Below, one piece after another: positions 30,935 through 40,987 of a stretch of 64,000 nucleotides of DNA (the first letter of the stretch is position 1; each line of letters opens with the position of its first letter). This DNA is from Melanopsichium pennsylvanicum. Lineage: Eukaryota; Basidiomycota; Ustilaginomycetes; Ustilaginales. The translations under genes were made by a program, and so were the position numbers. The DNA is taken from positions 186,001-250,000 of the forward strand of contig OAPG01000009.1 in the NCBI GenBank assembly GCA_900208305.1, written 5' to 3'. The notes beneath the pieces are model-generated. The model was not told the DNA's origin, ran no database searches, and saw nothing but the letters and a program-made list of their open reading frames with translations.

Positions 30935-33322
30935 ATGTCCATCTTCGATATGAGCAACGGAAGCGAGGCTCACAGCCCATCCGCAACAGCAGATCAGTCT
31001 GCAATGACACAAGCACTCACCGTGGAAGAAGATTCCAGATCAAAGTCGGGGCCCGCGTCAACATTAGAAGAACATGCTGCAGATCCCCACAAAGAAGAGA
31101 GTCTTCGCGACATTGCTTCCGACAGATTACACCAGACAGACCATGGAGACGAAAACGTAGGACAACACACATCAGCGCAGGAGAATGTGCTTTCACAAGA
31201 GGTCGTGAACGAGCTAAAGGTAACGGACGACGACACGCCAGAGCAAGAAGTGCATCTCAGTCCAGCTTCGCCCTCGAAGATCCCTTCTTCGATGTCAATC
31301 CCGGAAATTAAGGCAGCGCTTGCGTCCGAGCGTGATCAGGCAAAGGCTGCCGCTGCCACTTCACAACAAGTTGTAGAGATCTCGGATAAAGCAACATCCA
31401 ACGCAGAGCCAGTCATCCTTGGTATTGCTGTGGTCGATTTCAATCATCTCGTTGGGCCTCAGGTCGAGTATACCCATCCTAAAGAGCTTCAAGAGGATGA
31501 GGATTTGGTCAGATCGCTTCCTTTCCTTGCTCTTCCAGATGGCAGTCATCTCTCCGACGAGGACTTTTGCTACTTTCACTTGCATTGCCCCAAGCTTTCC
31601 AATTCAACCATATTTGGTATCTCTTGCAATCGCCAGATCGCCGCCGACGCGTTGTTGAAAAAGGGAGCCGAAGTGACGCGAAGCACTGTGCAGAAGGCCA
31701 TCGTCGTCTTGGCAAAAGAGCCCGTCTTTGGACCAATACGAGAGAAACTCGGCATCGTGACACGCGCCTTTTTTGCACAGGGCGATCTGGCCAATGTTGA
31801 TATCCTTGTCGACTTCCATGCAACGCTCGAGATCGGTCTGCAAAGTGGCGGCATGTCTGAAGACCGCGAGACAGTCATGTACATGGGCACCTCATTGCGC
31901 GAACTCGTTCACAAATGGCGCTTCAAGACCCTCATGCTCGTCAAGCTGCTGCTGCTACAACGTCGTATCATGTTCTTCGGCTATCCTGTCGAGCAGCTCT
32001 GCAACTACCAATACTCGCTCGTTTCGCTCATTCCTGGTCTACTCCTCAGTCTGCAGAACGCAGGCGATCCCAAGCTGCACACCCGTGCAGATCGAGTGGA
32101 GGTAGCCGACAGTCTTCGCTCCTCTGATCGGAGGAGCTTGCTCAACTTCTTGGGCATGCCTCTTGACGTCTTTGGTGAGGACGCCTTCTTCCAACCGTAT
32201 TGCCCATTGCAGCAGATCGATCTGCTCAGATCACGCACTTGGCTGGTTGGCACAAGCAACAGCATTTTCAAGCAGCAGCGAGATTGCAAGATCGACGTCA
32301 TTGTCGATCTCGAGCATGCTCACCTCGAGTTCCAGGACCCTAAGTTGCATCAGATCGTTAACTTGACACCAGAAGATCGCAAGTGGATGGACGAAGTCAT
32401 CTCTTCTGTGGTTGAGACCTGGAATCCAGCTGATCCAACACGCCCAACATCGATGGGCTTCCACGGCAGTGACGATTACTTGCGCATCCGCTTTGAGGAC
32501 TACATTTGCGCGATGCTTTCTTCGACGAAGTACGCCGACTTCTTGTCCAAGAGCGACGCTGAGCAGGTAGCCATCCAAGCACCCGATGCGTCGAATGCAA
32601 GTAGCTTTGGCGCCGAGTTCCTGGACTCGCTTCGAATGACCGAGGCTTTCAAAATTTGGAACACGGTCACGGATCCGATGCTTTTCGACATTGTGGAACA
32701 CAAGCACCCCTGCGAAGGCAAAACGTCAGCAATCGAGGATGTCGGCCTGCGCTTGTCGGCAGGACTGCATGATTTGCGTCTCGAAGAGAACCTCGCACCG
32801 ACGCGAGAAGCCATTGGCAGTGCCATCCAGGCCGGGAGTGCCAACTTTTACCGCCTGGCCAGCAATCTGGGCAAGGACATTGCCAAATTCCGCGCCGATC
32901 ACACTGCGGCTAACCAGTCTGTCAGCAGCGGCGAGGGCACTTCCAGCAACACTGGGGCTATCGGAGGCCTCACATCTAGATTCGGGTTCTTTGGCTCCAA
33001 CGCAGTATCAGCGTCGGGCGGGCAAGCGGCGGCACCAGCGACGGGAGCCACACGGGCATCAGGCTCAATCACAGGTGAAGCCATCGACGCCGATGGCCAG
33101 CATACTGGTCGATCCGGCCGTGTCGGAGCAACCAATGCGCAAGTCAACAGTGCTGGATTTAATGCTAATGAGGCCCTCAATGCAGCCGGTCAAGCTGCAG
33201 CTCACGCCGGAACTCAGGTGCGCGCTGCTTTCGGCAACTTTGGGTCTTTCTTGTCAGCTCGACAAAAGTCGTGGGCCGCGAGTCGAACCAACAGCAGCAG
33301 CAACACAAGCACCCAAACTTAG
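30935..33322 (+). CDS. AVL9: Late secretory pathway protein AVL9
   Basis: 795 aa. Family knowledge: Avl9 belongs to the DENN-related longin/uDENN superfamily and acts in exocytic cargo export from the Golgi; DENN-type proteins often act on Rab GTPases. Seen: an acidic disordered N-terminus (1-150), then the hallmark start ILGIAVVDFNHLVGPQVEY (about 156), SLPFLALPDGSHLSDEDFCYF, FGISCNRQIAADALL, and RELVHKWRFKTLMLVKLLLL with FFGYPVEQLCNYQYSLVSLIPG (about 327-372), ending near residue 590. A Gly/Ala/Ser-rich tail follows. The frame opens with TTG at 30932; ATG at 30935 is used. A second ATG at 30950 is possible. It is convergent with NOP1, whose stop lies 269 bp away. Confidence 0.93.
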   Translation: MSIFDMSNGSEAHSPSATADQSAMTQALTVEEDSRSKSGPASTLEEHAADPHKEESLRDIASDRLHQTDHGDENVGQHTSAQENVLSQEVVNELKVTDDDTPEQEVHLSPASPSKIPSSMSIPEIKAALASERDQAKAAAATSQQVVEISDKATSNAEPVILGIAVVDFNHLVGPQVEYTHPKELQEDEDLVRSLPFLALPDGSHLSDEDFCYFHLHCPKLSNSTIFGISCNRQIAADALLKKGAEVTRSTVQKAIVVLAKEPVFGPIREKLGIVTRAFFAQGDLANVDILVDFHATLEIGLQSGGMSEDRETVMYMGTSLRELVHKWRFKTLMLVKLLLLQRRIMFFGYPVEQLCNYQYSLVSLIPGLLLSLQNAGDPKLHTRADRVEVADSLRSSDRRSLLNFLGMPLDVFGEDAFFQPYCPLQQIDLLRSRTWLVGTSNSIFKQQRDCKIDVIVDLEHAHLEFQDPKLHQIVNLTPEDRKWMDEVISSVVETWNPADPTRPTSMGFHGSDDYLRIRFEDYICAMLSSTKYADFLSKSDAEQVAIQAPDASNASSFGAEFLDSLRMTEAFKIWNTVTDPMLFDIVEHKHPCEGKTSAIEDVGLRLSAGLHDLRLEENLAPTREAIGSAIQAGSANFYRLASNLGKDIAKFRADHTAANQSVSSGEGTSSNTGAIGGLTSRFGFFGSNAVSASGGQAAAPATGATRASGSITGEAIDADGQHTGRSGRVGATNAQVNSAGFNANEALNAAGQAAAHAGTQVRAAFGNFGSFLSARQKSWAASRTNSSSNTSTQT

Positions 33323-33591
33323 TCTTTCATCATTAGCACTTTTCCTCATAAGCACTGTTGTTGATACGCCTACGCTCCTTACTGGAACCCTGGGCCCGTA
33401 ATTGGAAGCAATGTGTGACACAGCCTCGAATTGTCTGTGGCAACCCTTTTGAGCCAAAATGCAAAATTGGAAGCGTGTTGAAAAAAGCGAAGCTAGATAT
33501 AACTACAGAAGCGGAGCCAGAAGAAAAGAGGAACGAACGACGAGTGAGACACACGAGACCAAACGACAGCAATGCGAAGCATTACAATCGC

Positions 33592-34743
33592 TTATGCCTT
33601 GTGGCGCTGATACTGAGCGACGAGCATGGCGTGGTCACGCTCATATGGCTCGAGCGTAAGCTGCTCTCTGGGCTTGAACTTCATGCCTTTCAACTTGTTG
33701 ACTTCGGCGGCGAATACGGCTTCGGCTGGTGCTGTAGAGTCGATACAGCTGGCCTTGATCGAGATGAGTGCGTGACCTTCGTTCTTGAGGAACGACTCGG
33801 CGTTGTGGGCGACGATACGGGCCTGGTCTGGCTGGGCAACGTCGGCAAAGATGACGTCGACGGTGCCGACGAGCATGCGGTACTTGTGGGGGTGTCGGGC
33901 GTCCTCAACGATTGGGATGACGTTGGTACGTTTCTTGGCCATGTTGATCAAGTCACGGCCGGAACGGTGAGAGAACTCGACGGCGTAAACGATACCTTCG
34001 GGGCCTACCAAGTCAGCAACGTGCGAAACCGAGGTACCGGAGGCAGCACCAAGGTAGAGAACCTTCTTGCCTGGTGCGATGTGAATGTTGTCGAGACCAC
34101 CAAGGACACCGGCAGCAAGCTTTGATCGGAAAGGGTTCCAGACACGGTACTCGGTCTTGGCAGTGGTGCCGTCAGCGCCTGCACCGGGAGTCTCGACGGA
34201 AATGCGCTTCTCGCCGTAGACTGACTCGCCGGGAGCGATGTTCTTGGTAACGAGGAGCATCTCCTTGCCCTCAGCGACAAAAATTCCAGCGTGTCGGTGA
34301 GGCTTGACAATGACATTGGATCCACCGCGAGCACCACCCTTGGCGCCGCCACGTCCACCGCCACGACCACCACGGCCTCCGGGGGCACCGCGGCCTCGAG
34401 GAGCACCACGTCCACGACCACCGGGAGCACCACGTCCACCAGGAGCACCGCGACCGCCACCGAAGCCACCACGGCCACCGCCAGCAGCACCGCCGCGTCC
34501 ACCACCGAAACCGCCACGTCCACCGCCGGCACCACCACGTCCACCGCCGAATCCACCACGTCCGCCACCACGAGCTCCACCGCCACGGCCTCCGCGATCA
34601 CCTGTTGAGATTTAATTTGGAAGCCAGCGCAAAAAAGAACGAGCAAGGTCAGCGCTCAGATCGGAGTTGATGCAACGAAGCATCCGAAACAATGATGATT
34701 ATGCTGTCATCACGATGCGAGTATCACACTTACCAAAAGCCAT
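33592..34743 (-). CDS. NOP1: Fibrillarin (NOP1), 2 exons
   Basis: 339 aa rRNA 2'-O-methyltransferase, the catalytic subunit of box C/D snoRNPs in the nucleolus. Exons worked out by hand: 34743..34734 (10 nt, ATG GCT TTT G) and 34601..33592. The 132-bp intron starts GTAAGT and ends TCTCAACAG. The joined start reads [12 protein letters not shown], as in other fibrillarins. Residues about 4-105 form the Gly/Arg-rich GAR domain, followed by [20 protein letters not shown] and the methyltransferase with [18 protein letters not shown] (SAM site), [28 protein letters not shown] and [14 protein letters not shown] scan that ignores the intron finds only the ATG at 34260 inside the gene. The intron carries C- and D-box-like motifs (see ncRNA entry). 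It is divergent from gamma-tubulin. Confidence 0.97.
34653..34716 (-). ncRNA. Possible box C/D snoRNA in the NOP1 intron
   Basis: Inside the NOP1 intron the minus strand has a perfect C box GTGATGA (34713-34707) and, about 48 nt later, a D box CTGA (34659-34656), the right spacing for a C/D snoRNA. Short complementary flanks (CGC before the C box, GCG after the D box) could form a small terminal stem, offset by three bases. The D-box region also has a second CTGA within GCGCTGACC, which may simply be the branch site. No guide target could be verified, so this is only a candidate. Confidence 0.22.
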
Positions 34744-35741
34744 ATTGAGTTGTGCGAGATGTGTTTGCTTGTCTATCGCAGACTTGTCGAGAAATGTGGG
34801 CAGATGGCTGAGTTTTCTGCTTGCGTCGAACGATTATGCTCTCCTCCAAAGATTTGTATCGTCGAATGAGCCTGATGAAGCTTATAGACGAAGTGAAAGG
34901 TGATCCGAAAGATGAGGAGGTGAGTTGTCAAGGTAGGAGGGTGAAGACGAAACTTGGAACTGGCAGATCAGGTACAGCGGCATCAGAAGCCTAATCTCGA
35001 AACGGTCGGTCCACCAAAAATCTCTGCCCTCTCCAGGCCTTCTCACAATTTTGCGTTGCAGAGCTGCTGCATGCCACCAATTTTTTTCGCTTTTCTTGGT
35101 TGCCCTCCAGCCGTAAGAAGTTTAGGCTCAGTTGAGCAGTGTGGCAGAAAAAAATTCTTGGACTTCGAAATTTTTTCTCGTGCGTCTGTCTGCCCATAAG
35201 CTTCAAGGCACAGCAAGATCTCAATTCTGCCGTCTGCTGCCAAGATCACGAGTCCTCGTCTAAAAGTGCTGTCCTTCTCGGATCCGTCGGAGGTAATCGG
35301 GTAAAAATGCAAAACTCATCGGCGATTCAGTTCACACAACATCATGACAGCGGCGGCGCGCGACGCGCGAAGTAACACTCTGGCTGATTTCGCTTGTGTG
35401 TGCGGTCAAGAGCCGCGAGCTGACGGTCGAAAAAGTGATGGAACCAGCACACATTCATGATCGTGCGCACTCGTTTGATAGCATCATCACGTCCGACGAC
35501 CACCCTCAGCCATCACCTAGACCTTCATCTCTCATACACAAGACTCAGTCGGCACACTGCAGACAGCCCTCACGTCAGCTTTTGGAACACCAAACGGATC
35601 TCGCTCGTACCAGTGCCACTATCCTTGTCCTACGCCAGCTCGGAGCTTCAAGGCACACAACAAAGCGGATCGACATCGCGTCATACACTTACCTGTTAAA
35701 CCTGTTGACAAGCGTGCAATTCGATCAAATCATACAAGATC
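34744..35741. promoter_or_regulatory. Divergent region NOP1 / gamma-tubulin
   Basis: 998 bp between head-to-head starts. Several ORFs of 60-150 codons (for example 35396-35845, +) run across it but overlap the gamma-tubulin first exon in another frame and show no known product. T-rich patches lie at about 35082-35096 and 35147-35176. Confidence 0.4.
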
Positions 35742-37404
35742 ATGCCGAGAGAATTGATCACACTCCAGGCCGGTCAATGCGGGTAAGTATCGCAACTGCG
35801 CATATGATAGTGAATCTCGACACAAATGAGTGTGCAGCTAAGTGATGACCCACTCCCCGTTGCACAACAGTAACCAAATCGGATCGCACTTCTGGGAGCA
35901 CCTTTGCCGAGAACACGGCATCGCAAAGGATGGGACGTTGGAGGAATACGCAGCCGAAGAGCAGGGCGGGGACCGCAAGGATGTCTTCTTCTACCAGGCC
36001 GACGACGAGCATTATATCCCACGAGCTATTCTCGTGGATTTGGAGCCAAGGGTAAGTTTTGCCCATGTCACTGCGGATGCAACCATGCATCGCCAGAGCT
36101 GACACGAAGGAACTGCCCCCTGATCTGACGAATACCTAGGTAATCAACAATATTCTCCAAGGGCCATACAAAAATCTCTACAATCCCGAAAACATCTACA
36201 GCAGTAAGACCGGAGGCGGTGCAGGTAACAATTGGGCACAAGGTTATGCGGCAGGAGAAAAGATCGCGGACGAATTGATCGAGATGGTCGATCGCGAAGC
36301 AGATGGTAGCGATAGTCTCGAGGTGAGTACATCAGCGCCGCTTGAGCGATAAATCGTGTAAGGCAAAAAGCATTCGATTCCGTCGGCTGGTCTTACTGAC
36401 AGTGACTCGGTACTCTGAATCTGCCCTCTTTTGCTCTGCTACAGGGTTTCATGCTGATGCACTCGATCGCGGGTGGTACAGGTTCAGGTCTCGGCTCTTT
36501 CCTACTGGAGCGACTGAACGACGCTTACCCAAAGAAGCTAATCCAAACATACAGTGTCTTTCCGAACTCGGAAGAGACCTCCGACGTCGTCGTTCAACCG
36601 TACAACTCGCTGCTCTCCATGAAGCGCCTCACCAACAACGCCGACAGCGTCATTGTCCTCGACAACGCAGCCCTTAGCCGCATCGCAGCCGACCGGCTTC
36701 ATTTACAGAATCCAAGCTATAGCCAGACGAATCAGCTTGTTGCAACCGTCATGGGTGCCTCCACCACCACGCTCCGCTTCCCCGGCTACATGAACAACGA
36801 CCTCGTCGGAATGATTGCCTCTCTGATTCCCACACCTCGAGCCCATTTCCTGATGACCTCCTACACGCCCTTCACATCCGACAACGTCTCGAGCGGCAAA
36901 GCAACTATGAAGACCACCGTCCTCGACGTTATGCGTCGCCTCCTCCAACCTAAAAATCGCATGGTTTCCACCTTAGGCGCTTCAAAATCCAGCTGCTACG
37001 TCTCGATTCTCAACATCATTCAAGGCGACGTCGACCCACGAGACGTACACAAGTCGTTGCTGCGCATCCGAGAGAGGCACCTGGCGAATTTCATTCCATG
37101 GGGGCCAGCGTCAATTCAGGTCGCGCTATCAAAGAGGAGCCCATACGTACCGAGCTCGCATAGGGTCAGCGGCCTAATGCTGGCGAATCACACAGGAATC
37201 GCGAGCTTATTCAGGAGAATGGTGGATCAATACGATCGATTGAGGAAGAGGAGCGCTTTCTTGGAGATGTACAAGAGAGAACCTATGTTCGCCAACGATC
37301 TTTCGGAATTCGACGAGGCGAGAGAAACCGTGGCCGAATTGATGGCCGAGTACAAGGCTGCGGAGAGTCCAGATTACATTACCGGCCAGTCAGACGATCT
37401 CTGA
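35742..37404 (+). CDS. TUB4: Gamma-tubulin, 4 exons
   Basis: 454 aa gamma-tubulin, the microtubule nucleator at the spindle pole body. Exons: 35742..35782, 35871..36051, 36140..36322, 36445..37404. All three introns (88, 88 and 122 bp) have GTAAGT or GTGAGT donors and CAG/TAG acceptors, and the joins keep the frame. The joined start reads [20 protein letters not shown], the usual gamma-tubulin N-terminus. Further motifs are [20 protein letters not shown], the GTP-binding [38 protein letters not shown], and [21 protein letters not shown] near the C-terminus. Length equals typical fungal gamma-tubulins. The first intron splits the codon for Gly14. The symbol follows the budding-yeast name. Confidence 0.97.
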
Positions 37405-37972
37405 TGCGATGTGAGACGTATTGCCGCACTGGTAGAGCCATTCGACATACCCGGTGCTTGGGCCGGGCGCTTCGAGCACAACTGGAGGCTCGCCGAGGAC
37501 CTTTTCTTAGGCAAGCTGCTCCGCCGAATGAACTCATTTGGCCACTCTTTCACCGTGATTGTCTCCTCGTCTTGTAATTGTACAATATCATCGTTTCGCA
37601 TATGTTAGTTGCAAGGGTCTGATCAATCGATATGCAAGTTTCCTTGACATTACGAGAGCCGCGAGCTTTCATGAAGTATCGCAAAGCCGAGTCTCAGACA
37701 CGCGACTCTTCGGCACGCGCCAGAAATGGAGGTTCTTTTGGAACGCCGAAATCCGAAACCATCCGCGCTTGAAGCTCTGCATTTTACCTTTGACCAACAC
37801 CTCACCATCATCCGCTCAAGCTACGTATCCTCACAGCTCGCAATCATCTCAAGAGGCTAACAAACTGTAGCACAGGTAAGTAGCGCAAAGCCTCGGTCAA
37901 GTAGCTCTGCCTTTCTTCGTACCACAGATATCCTAGCGGCTGTGCTTTCAACTTTACAGAATCTTCCTCATT
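37405..37972. other. Intergenic region gamma-tubulin 3' / TAF6 5'
   Basis: 568 bp between two genes in the same direction, containing the gamma-tubulin 3' UTR and the TAF6 promoter. Two small ORFs (37411-37608 and 37559-37870, +) have no recognisable product. Confidence 0.4.
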
Positions 37973-40057
37973 ATGGCGCCCTCGGCCAAGAGCGGCTCCA
38001 ATGCTGCAGGTGGCAGCTCCAACAGTGCAGCCTCGCTCGGGATCGGTCTTTCATCGTCCTCGTCTGGCGGAGCAGGTAGTGGGATTGGACTCGGATCGCT
38101 CGCTGGCGTCCCCGCCTCTGTCTATCCCACGGACACAATCCGCGACGTGGCCGAATCGGTCGGCATCACAGGTATGAAGGAGTCCGTGGCAGCTGCGCTA
38201 GCAGCCGATGTCGAGTACCGCATCCGCGAGATCGTTCAAGATGCCATCAAGTACATGAGGCATTCGAAGCGAGACCAACTCAAGACAACCGACGTTGACG
38301 CCGCCCTGCGCGCACGCAACATCGAGCCCATCTACGGCTTCCTCCCATCTTCGTCAGGGCGTTCTGGAGCAAAGAATCCATCGCGGTATACCGCAGGCCC
38401 TACATTCCGCCGCGTACAGACAGCTTCGGGCGTACCATTGCACTATGTCGAAGATGAAGAGATCGACTTTGATAAGATTATAGAAGCGGGACCCAAGATC
38501 GGTATCGGACGCGGAGTGGGATGGGGCGCTCACTGGTTGGCGATCGAAGGTGTGCAACCTGCTGTGCCGCAGAACCCGTCGCCTATTGCTATTGCAGAGG
38601 CGAAAGGGGCTTCTGGATTCATGGGTCCCACTTCAACGCAGCCCAGCGCAGTCGCGCCTGCCGCGAAGGCGGTTACTGTGGCAGGGGGCGACGGTCAAGC
38701 AGTCGCCAAGCCGCTCGTCAAACACATCCTCTCTCGCGAGCTGCAGCTCTACTACGAGCGCCTCACCAAGTCCATTGTCAGTCCACCACCAGAAGCAGAC
38801 GAAGATCTTGACGACGAGCCAGAAGAGCCAGAAGAGCCAGCGCCCGCAGCTGCTCCATCAGCCGCGCACGATACAGACATCAACATGGACTCTGTCAGTT
38901 CACCGACGGGGATCGTCACACCACCACGGCCCACCGTTGGCCTTGCGAAGCCGCTCAAGACCTTCGCTCAGAAGGGATCGGGCAATCACGTACGCGACGC
39001 CGGTCTCGCCAGCTTGCGTGGCGATCCTGGTCTGCACCAACTCGTACCCTACCTCATCCAGTTCGTGGGTAGTAGGGTTATCGACATCCTGCGTTCGCCC
39101 TCGGATGATGAAACAGCAGAACAGTCGACGGGTACAGCTGTGCGAGAAAGCCGTCAGATCAGCGCTGCGGACAATCACATGCTCGGGGTTCTTCTTTCGA
39201 CCGTTCACGCCATCTTGGTGAATCCCCACATCTTCATCGAGCCATACCTGCATCAGATGATGCCTTCGATTCTCTCCATCCTGCTCACTTCTTCGCTAGC
39301 AGAACCGGAGCTGCTTCGTCAGCTGAGCAGCTCAGACGACGTCAGAACGCCGCTCGTCACTGCCGGAACTTCTTCATATTCCCTCCGAGCCCATGCTTCG
39401 GCATTGCTCACACGTGTGGTCGACACCTTCGGCTCCTCCTACCCGACTCTCAAGCCGCGTGTCGTAGCTACATTGCTCAAGGCTCTCATGACCGGCGTGG
39501 TCCCCGGCTCCAGCGATCAGGATTCAGCATCTCGTTCCCACAGCGCCTCAACACGCGAGCCACGGGCAAGTCCAGGCACAAAATTGGGTGCACTCATGGC
39601 CCTTCGTCGTCTTGGGAAAGCAAGTTTCCGTATCCTCCTTTCCACCTCTTCGCAGCTCAACGCAAAGCTCGGCGACACAACGGAGCAGTCCGGCACGTCC
39701 GCAACCTCGCTGCGACTCTTGGGCGAGTGGATGCAGTCTTGGGAGGCAGGCACGTTGCACACTGAGGGAGGGAACAAGGAGTTGAGAACTTTGCAAATGA
39801 AGCCGCTGATCAGTCAAGTCACGGGAGCACTGCATGCGCTTTTGCCGCCTCACGTTGCGCCGAGTGCAGAATTGACAGGCACGAAGGAGGAGAGGGCAGA
39901 GAGGCTGAGGGACGCTTTTGGTTTGTATTGGTGGAGCAAGGTGGTGGCTGTTGATGCTACAGCGAGGGCTGCTCTGGAGACCGAGTTGACGATGCGTAGC
40001 AGTAGCAACGGGGCGATCGCGGCGGATCCGGCAGTGCAGACGAAGGAAGAGTCATAG
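37973..40057 (+). CDS. TAF6: TFIID/SAGA subunit TAF6
   Basis: 694 aa. TAF6 pairs with TAF9 through a histone fold in TFIID, and in SAGA in fungi. Seen: a Gly/Ser-rich N-terminus, the H4-like histone fold at about residues 48-120 (VYPTDTIRDVAESVG, YRIREIVQDAIKYMRHSKR, LKTTDVDAALRARNIEPIYGF), the following conserved block FDKIIEAGPKIGIGRGVGWG and HWLAIEGVQPAVPQNP, then LSRELQLYYERL and an acidic linker. From about residue 330 comes a helical TAF6C/HEAT-like region (HQLVPYLIQFVGSRV, ILVNPHIFIEPYLHQMMPSIL). Motif order is that of TAF6. The start is the first ATG of the frame. Confidence 0.95.
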   Translation: MAPSAKSGSNAAGGSSNSAASLGIGLSSSSSGGAGSGIGLGSLAGVPASVYPTDTIRDVAESVGITGMKESVAAALAADVEYRIREIVQDAIKYMRHSKRDQLKTTDVDAALRARNIEPIYGFLPSSSGRSGAKNPSRYTAGPTFRRVQTASGVPLHYVEDEEIDFDKIIEAGPKIGIGRGVGWGAHWLAIEGVQPAVPQNPSPIAIAEAKGASGFMGPTSTQPSAVAPAAKAVTVAGGDGQAVAKPLVKHILSRELQLYYERLTKSIVSPPPEADEDLDDEPEEPEEPAPAAAPSAAHDTDINMDSVSSPTGIVTPPRPTVGLAKPLKTFAQKGSGNHVRDAGLASLRGDPGLHQLVPYLIQFVGSRVIDILRSPSDDETAEQSTGTAVRESRQISAADNHMLGVLLSTVHAILVNPHIFIEPYLHQMMPSILSILLTSSLAEPELLRQLSSSDDVRTPLVTAGTSSYSLRAHASALLTRVVDTFGSSYPTLKPRVVATLLKALMTGVVPGSSDQDSASRSHSASTREPRASPGTKLGALMALRRLGKASFRILLSTSSQLNAKLGDTTEQSGTSATSLRLLGEWMQSWEAGTLHTEGGNKELRTLQMKPLISQVTGALHALLPPHVAPSAELTGTKEERAERLRDAFGLYWWSKVVAVDATARAALETELTMRSSSNGAIAADPAVQTKEES

Positions 40058-40499
40058 GTGGGCTCGCGGCATCTTCGACATTTCGGTTCATGTCAGTTCT
40101 TCTGTCTGTGACTTTTCTGTGCTTGTACCGTATCACACGTTCTGTTGAAATCGCACGCAACATGATGAACAAAATGAAGCTTTTGTAAGGCACGCCCCTT
40201 CGTCTTTCATCTTGACGAGAGCAGTCCCGATGCAGTCGTACGAAGGGCGAGCTGAAAGGGGACGGGAGAAAACGCCCATGCATGCCTCCGATAAGACCAA
40301 GCTAGGAGGGAGTCGGTGTCCCACGCTTTGTAGGAGAGCAAAGGGCCCTGTGCAGCAGCAGCAGCAGCTGCTGCTGGCCCGCGCGCCCACCTTTCCAAGA
40401 AAAAAATAATTAGACTGCTGAACCGCGCGCCCAAGACGGCTCTATCTCTGCCAAAACTAATACAGGGGAGGGAGCGAAAGCATAAATACCAGCGAATCC
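40058..40499. other. TAF6 3' region with a CAG/CTG inverted repeat
   Basis: 442 bp holding the TAF6 3' UTR and the promoter side of the structured RNA below. At 40343-40380 GGGCC, five CAG units, three CTG units and GGCCC form a long imperfect palindrome able to fold into a hairpin. No gene is called. Confidence 0.5.
40481..40490 (+). promoter_or_regulatory. TATA-like element upstream of the structured RNA
   Basis: CATAAATACC lies about 30-50 bp upstream of the point where strong RNA secondary structure begins. It would suit a TATA element for a Pol III (or Pol II) small RNA gene. Position and sequence only; the start of transcription is not known. Confidence 0.3.
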
Positions 40500-40961
40500 T
40501 GTTTCCCACTTCTCCTCTCTCCCTTTTCTCATCCCTCTCGGAAAGTCCTTCAGGAACGGGGCCCAGGATAGAGGTAACCCAGTAAGGCGAGAGGGGTCCG
40601 GTCAGGCCCGACGAAACGAGGTGCTGGTCGTTAGTAGCGGGGCGATTCCCCAAGAAGTCCCATCGATAGGGCAGGCAGCGCTGACGGTTAACAACACCGG
40701 GCGCAAACGAAGTCCTCTGGCAGAGTCCGGAAGAGGACAAGACGAACCCATGAAGGGTCGTTGGTACAGTCGTGGTTGGCTGTTCCCCTCCACTGAATAG
40801 TTCACCGGAACGACTCCGGTTGTGAACGCTGTCGATGAATTTCAACAGGTAGGGGCGAGGGAGTACCTCGTCCGCAAATGACCGCCTCCATGGATTTGGA
40901 GGCCGAGCATGGATTTTGGATCCATTTGCAACGCACGCCCTCATAGGCCTGCGGGTTTTTT
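40500..40961 (+). ncRNA. Structured non-coding RNA, probably Pol III; family not identified
   Basis: About 460 nt that codes for nothing recognisable but contains many strong stems. Examples: CCCTCTCG with CGAGAGGG (40533-40540 / 40592-40599), GTCCTCT with AGAGGAC, GTTCACCGGA with TCCGGTTGTGAAC, GCCTCCA with TGGAGGC, and a final hairpin CGCACGCC-CTCATA-GGCCTGCG. That hairpin is followed directly by GGGTTTTTT (T6 at 40956-40961), the form of a Pol III terminator. A TATA-like CATAAATACC precedes it. The 5' part holds GGAAAGTCC (40540-40548), the conserved CR-I core shared by RNase P and MRP RNAs, but too little sequence precedes it for helices P1-P3, and no matching CR-V was found, so that identity is only a hypothesis. 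A 245-codon antisense ORF across the region is judged a shadow. Confidence 0.42.
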
Positions 40962-40987
40962 CTCAACAGCCCCGACTTAGTCGTGGG

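Noticed and set aside
34005..34646. 213-codon minus-strand ORF (Val/Ala/Asp-rich) and plus-strand Pro/Arg and Thr/Ala ORFs over the same region
   Set aside because: These are other frames of the Gly/Arg repeat that codes the fibrillarin GAR domain.
40207..40944. 245-codon minus-strand ORF across the structured RNA
   Set aside because: Its sequence follows RNA hairpins and a CAG repeat, has no domain, and the strand with terminator and TATA-like signals is the other one.
40500..40961. Firm naming of the structured RNA as RNase P
   Set aside because: GGAAAGTCC alone is not enough; P1-P3 and a CR-V partner could not be found by eye.
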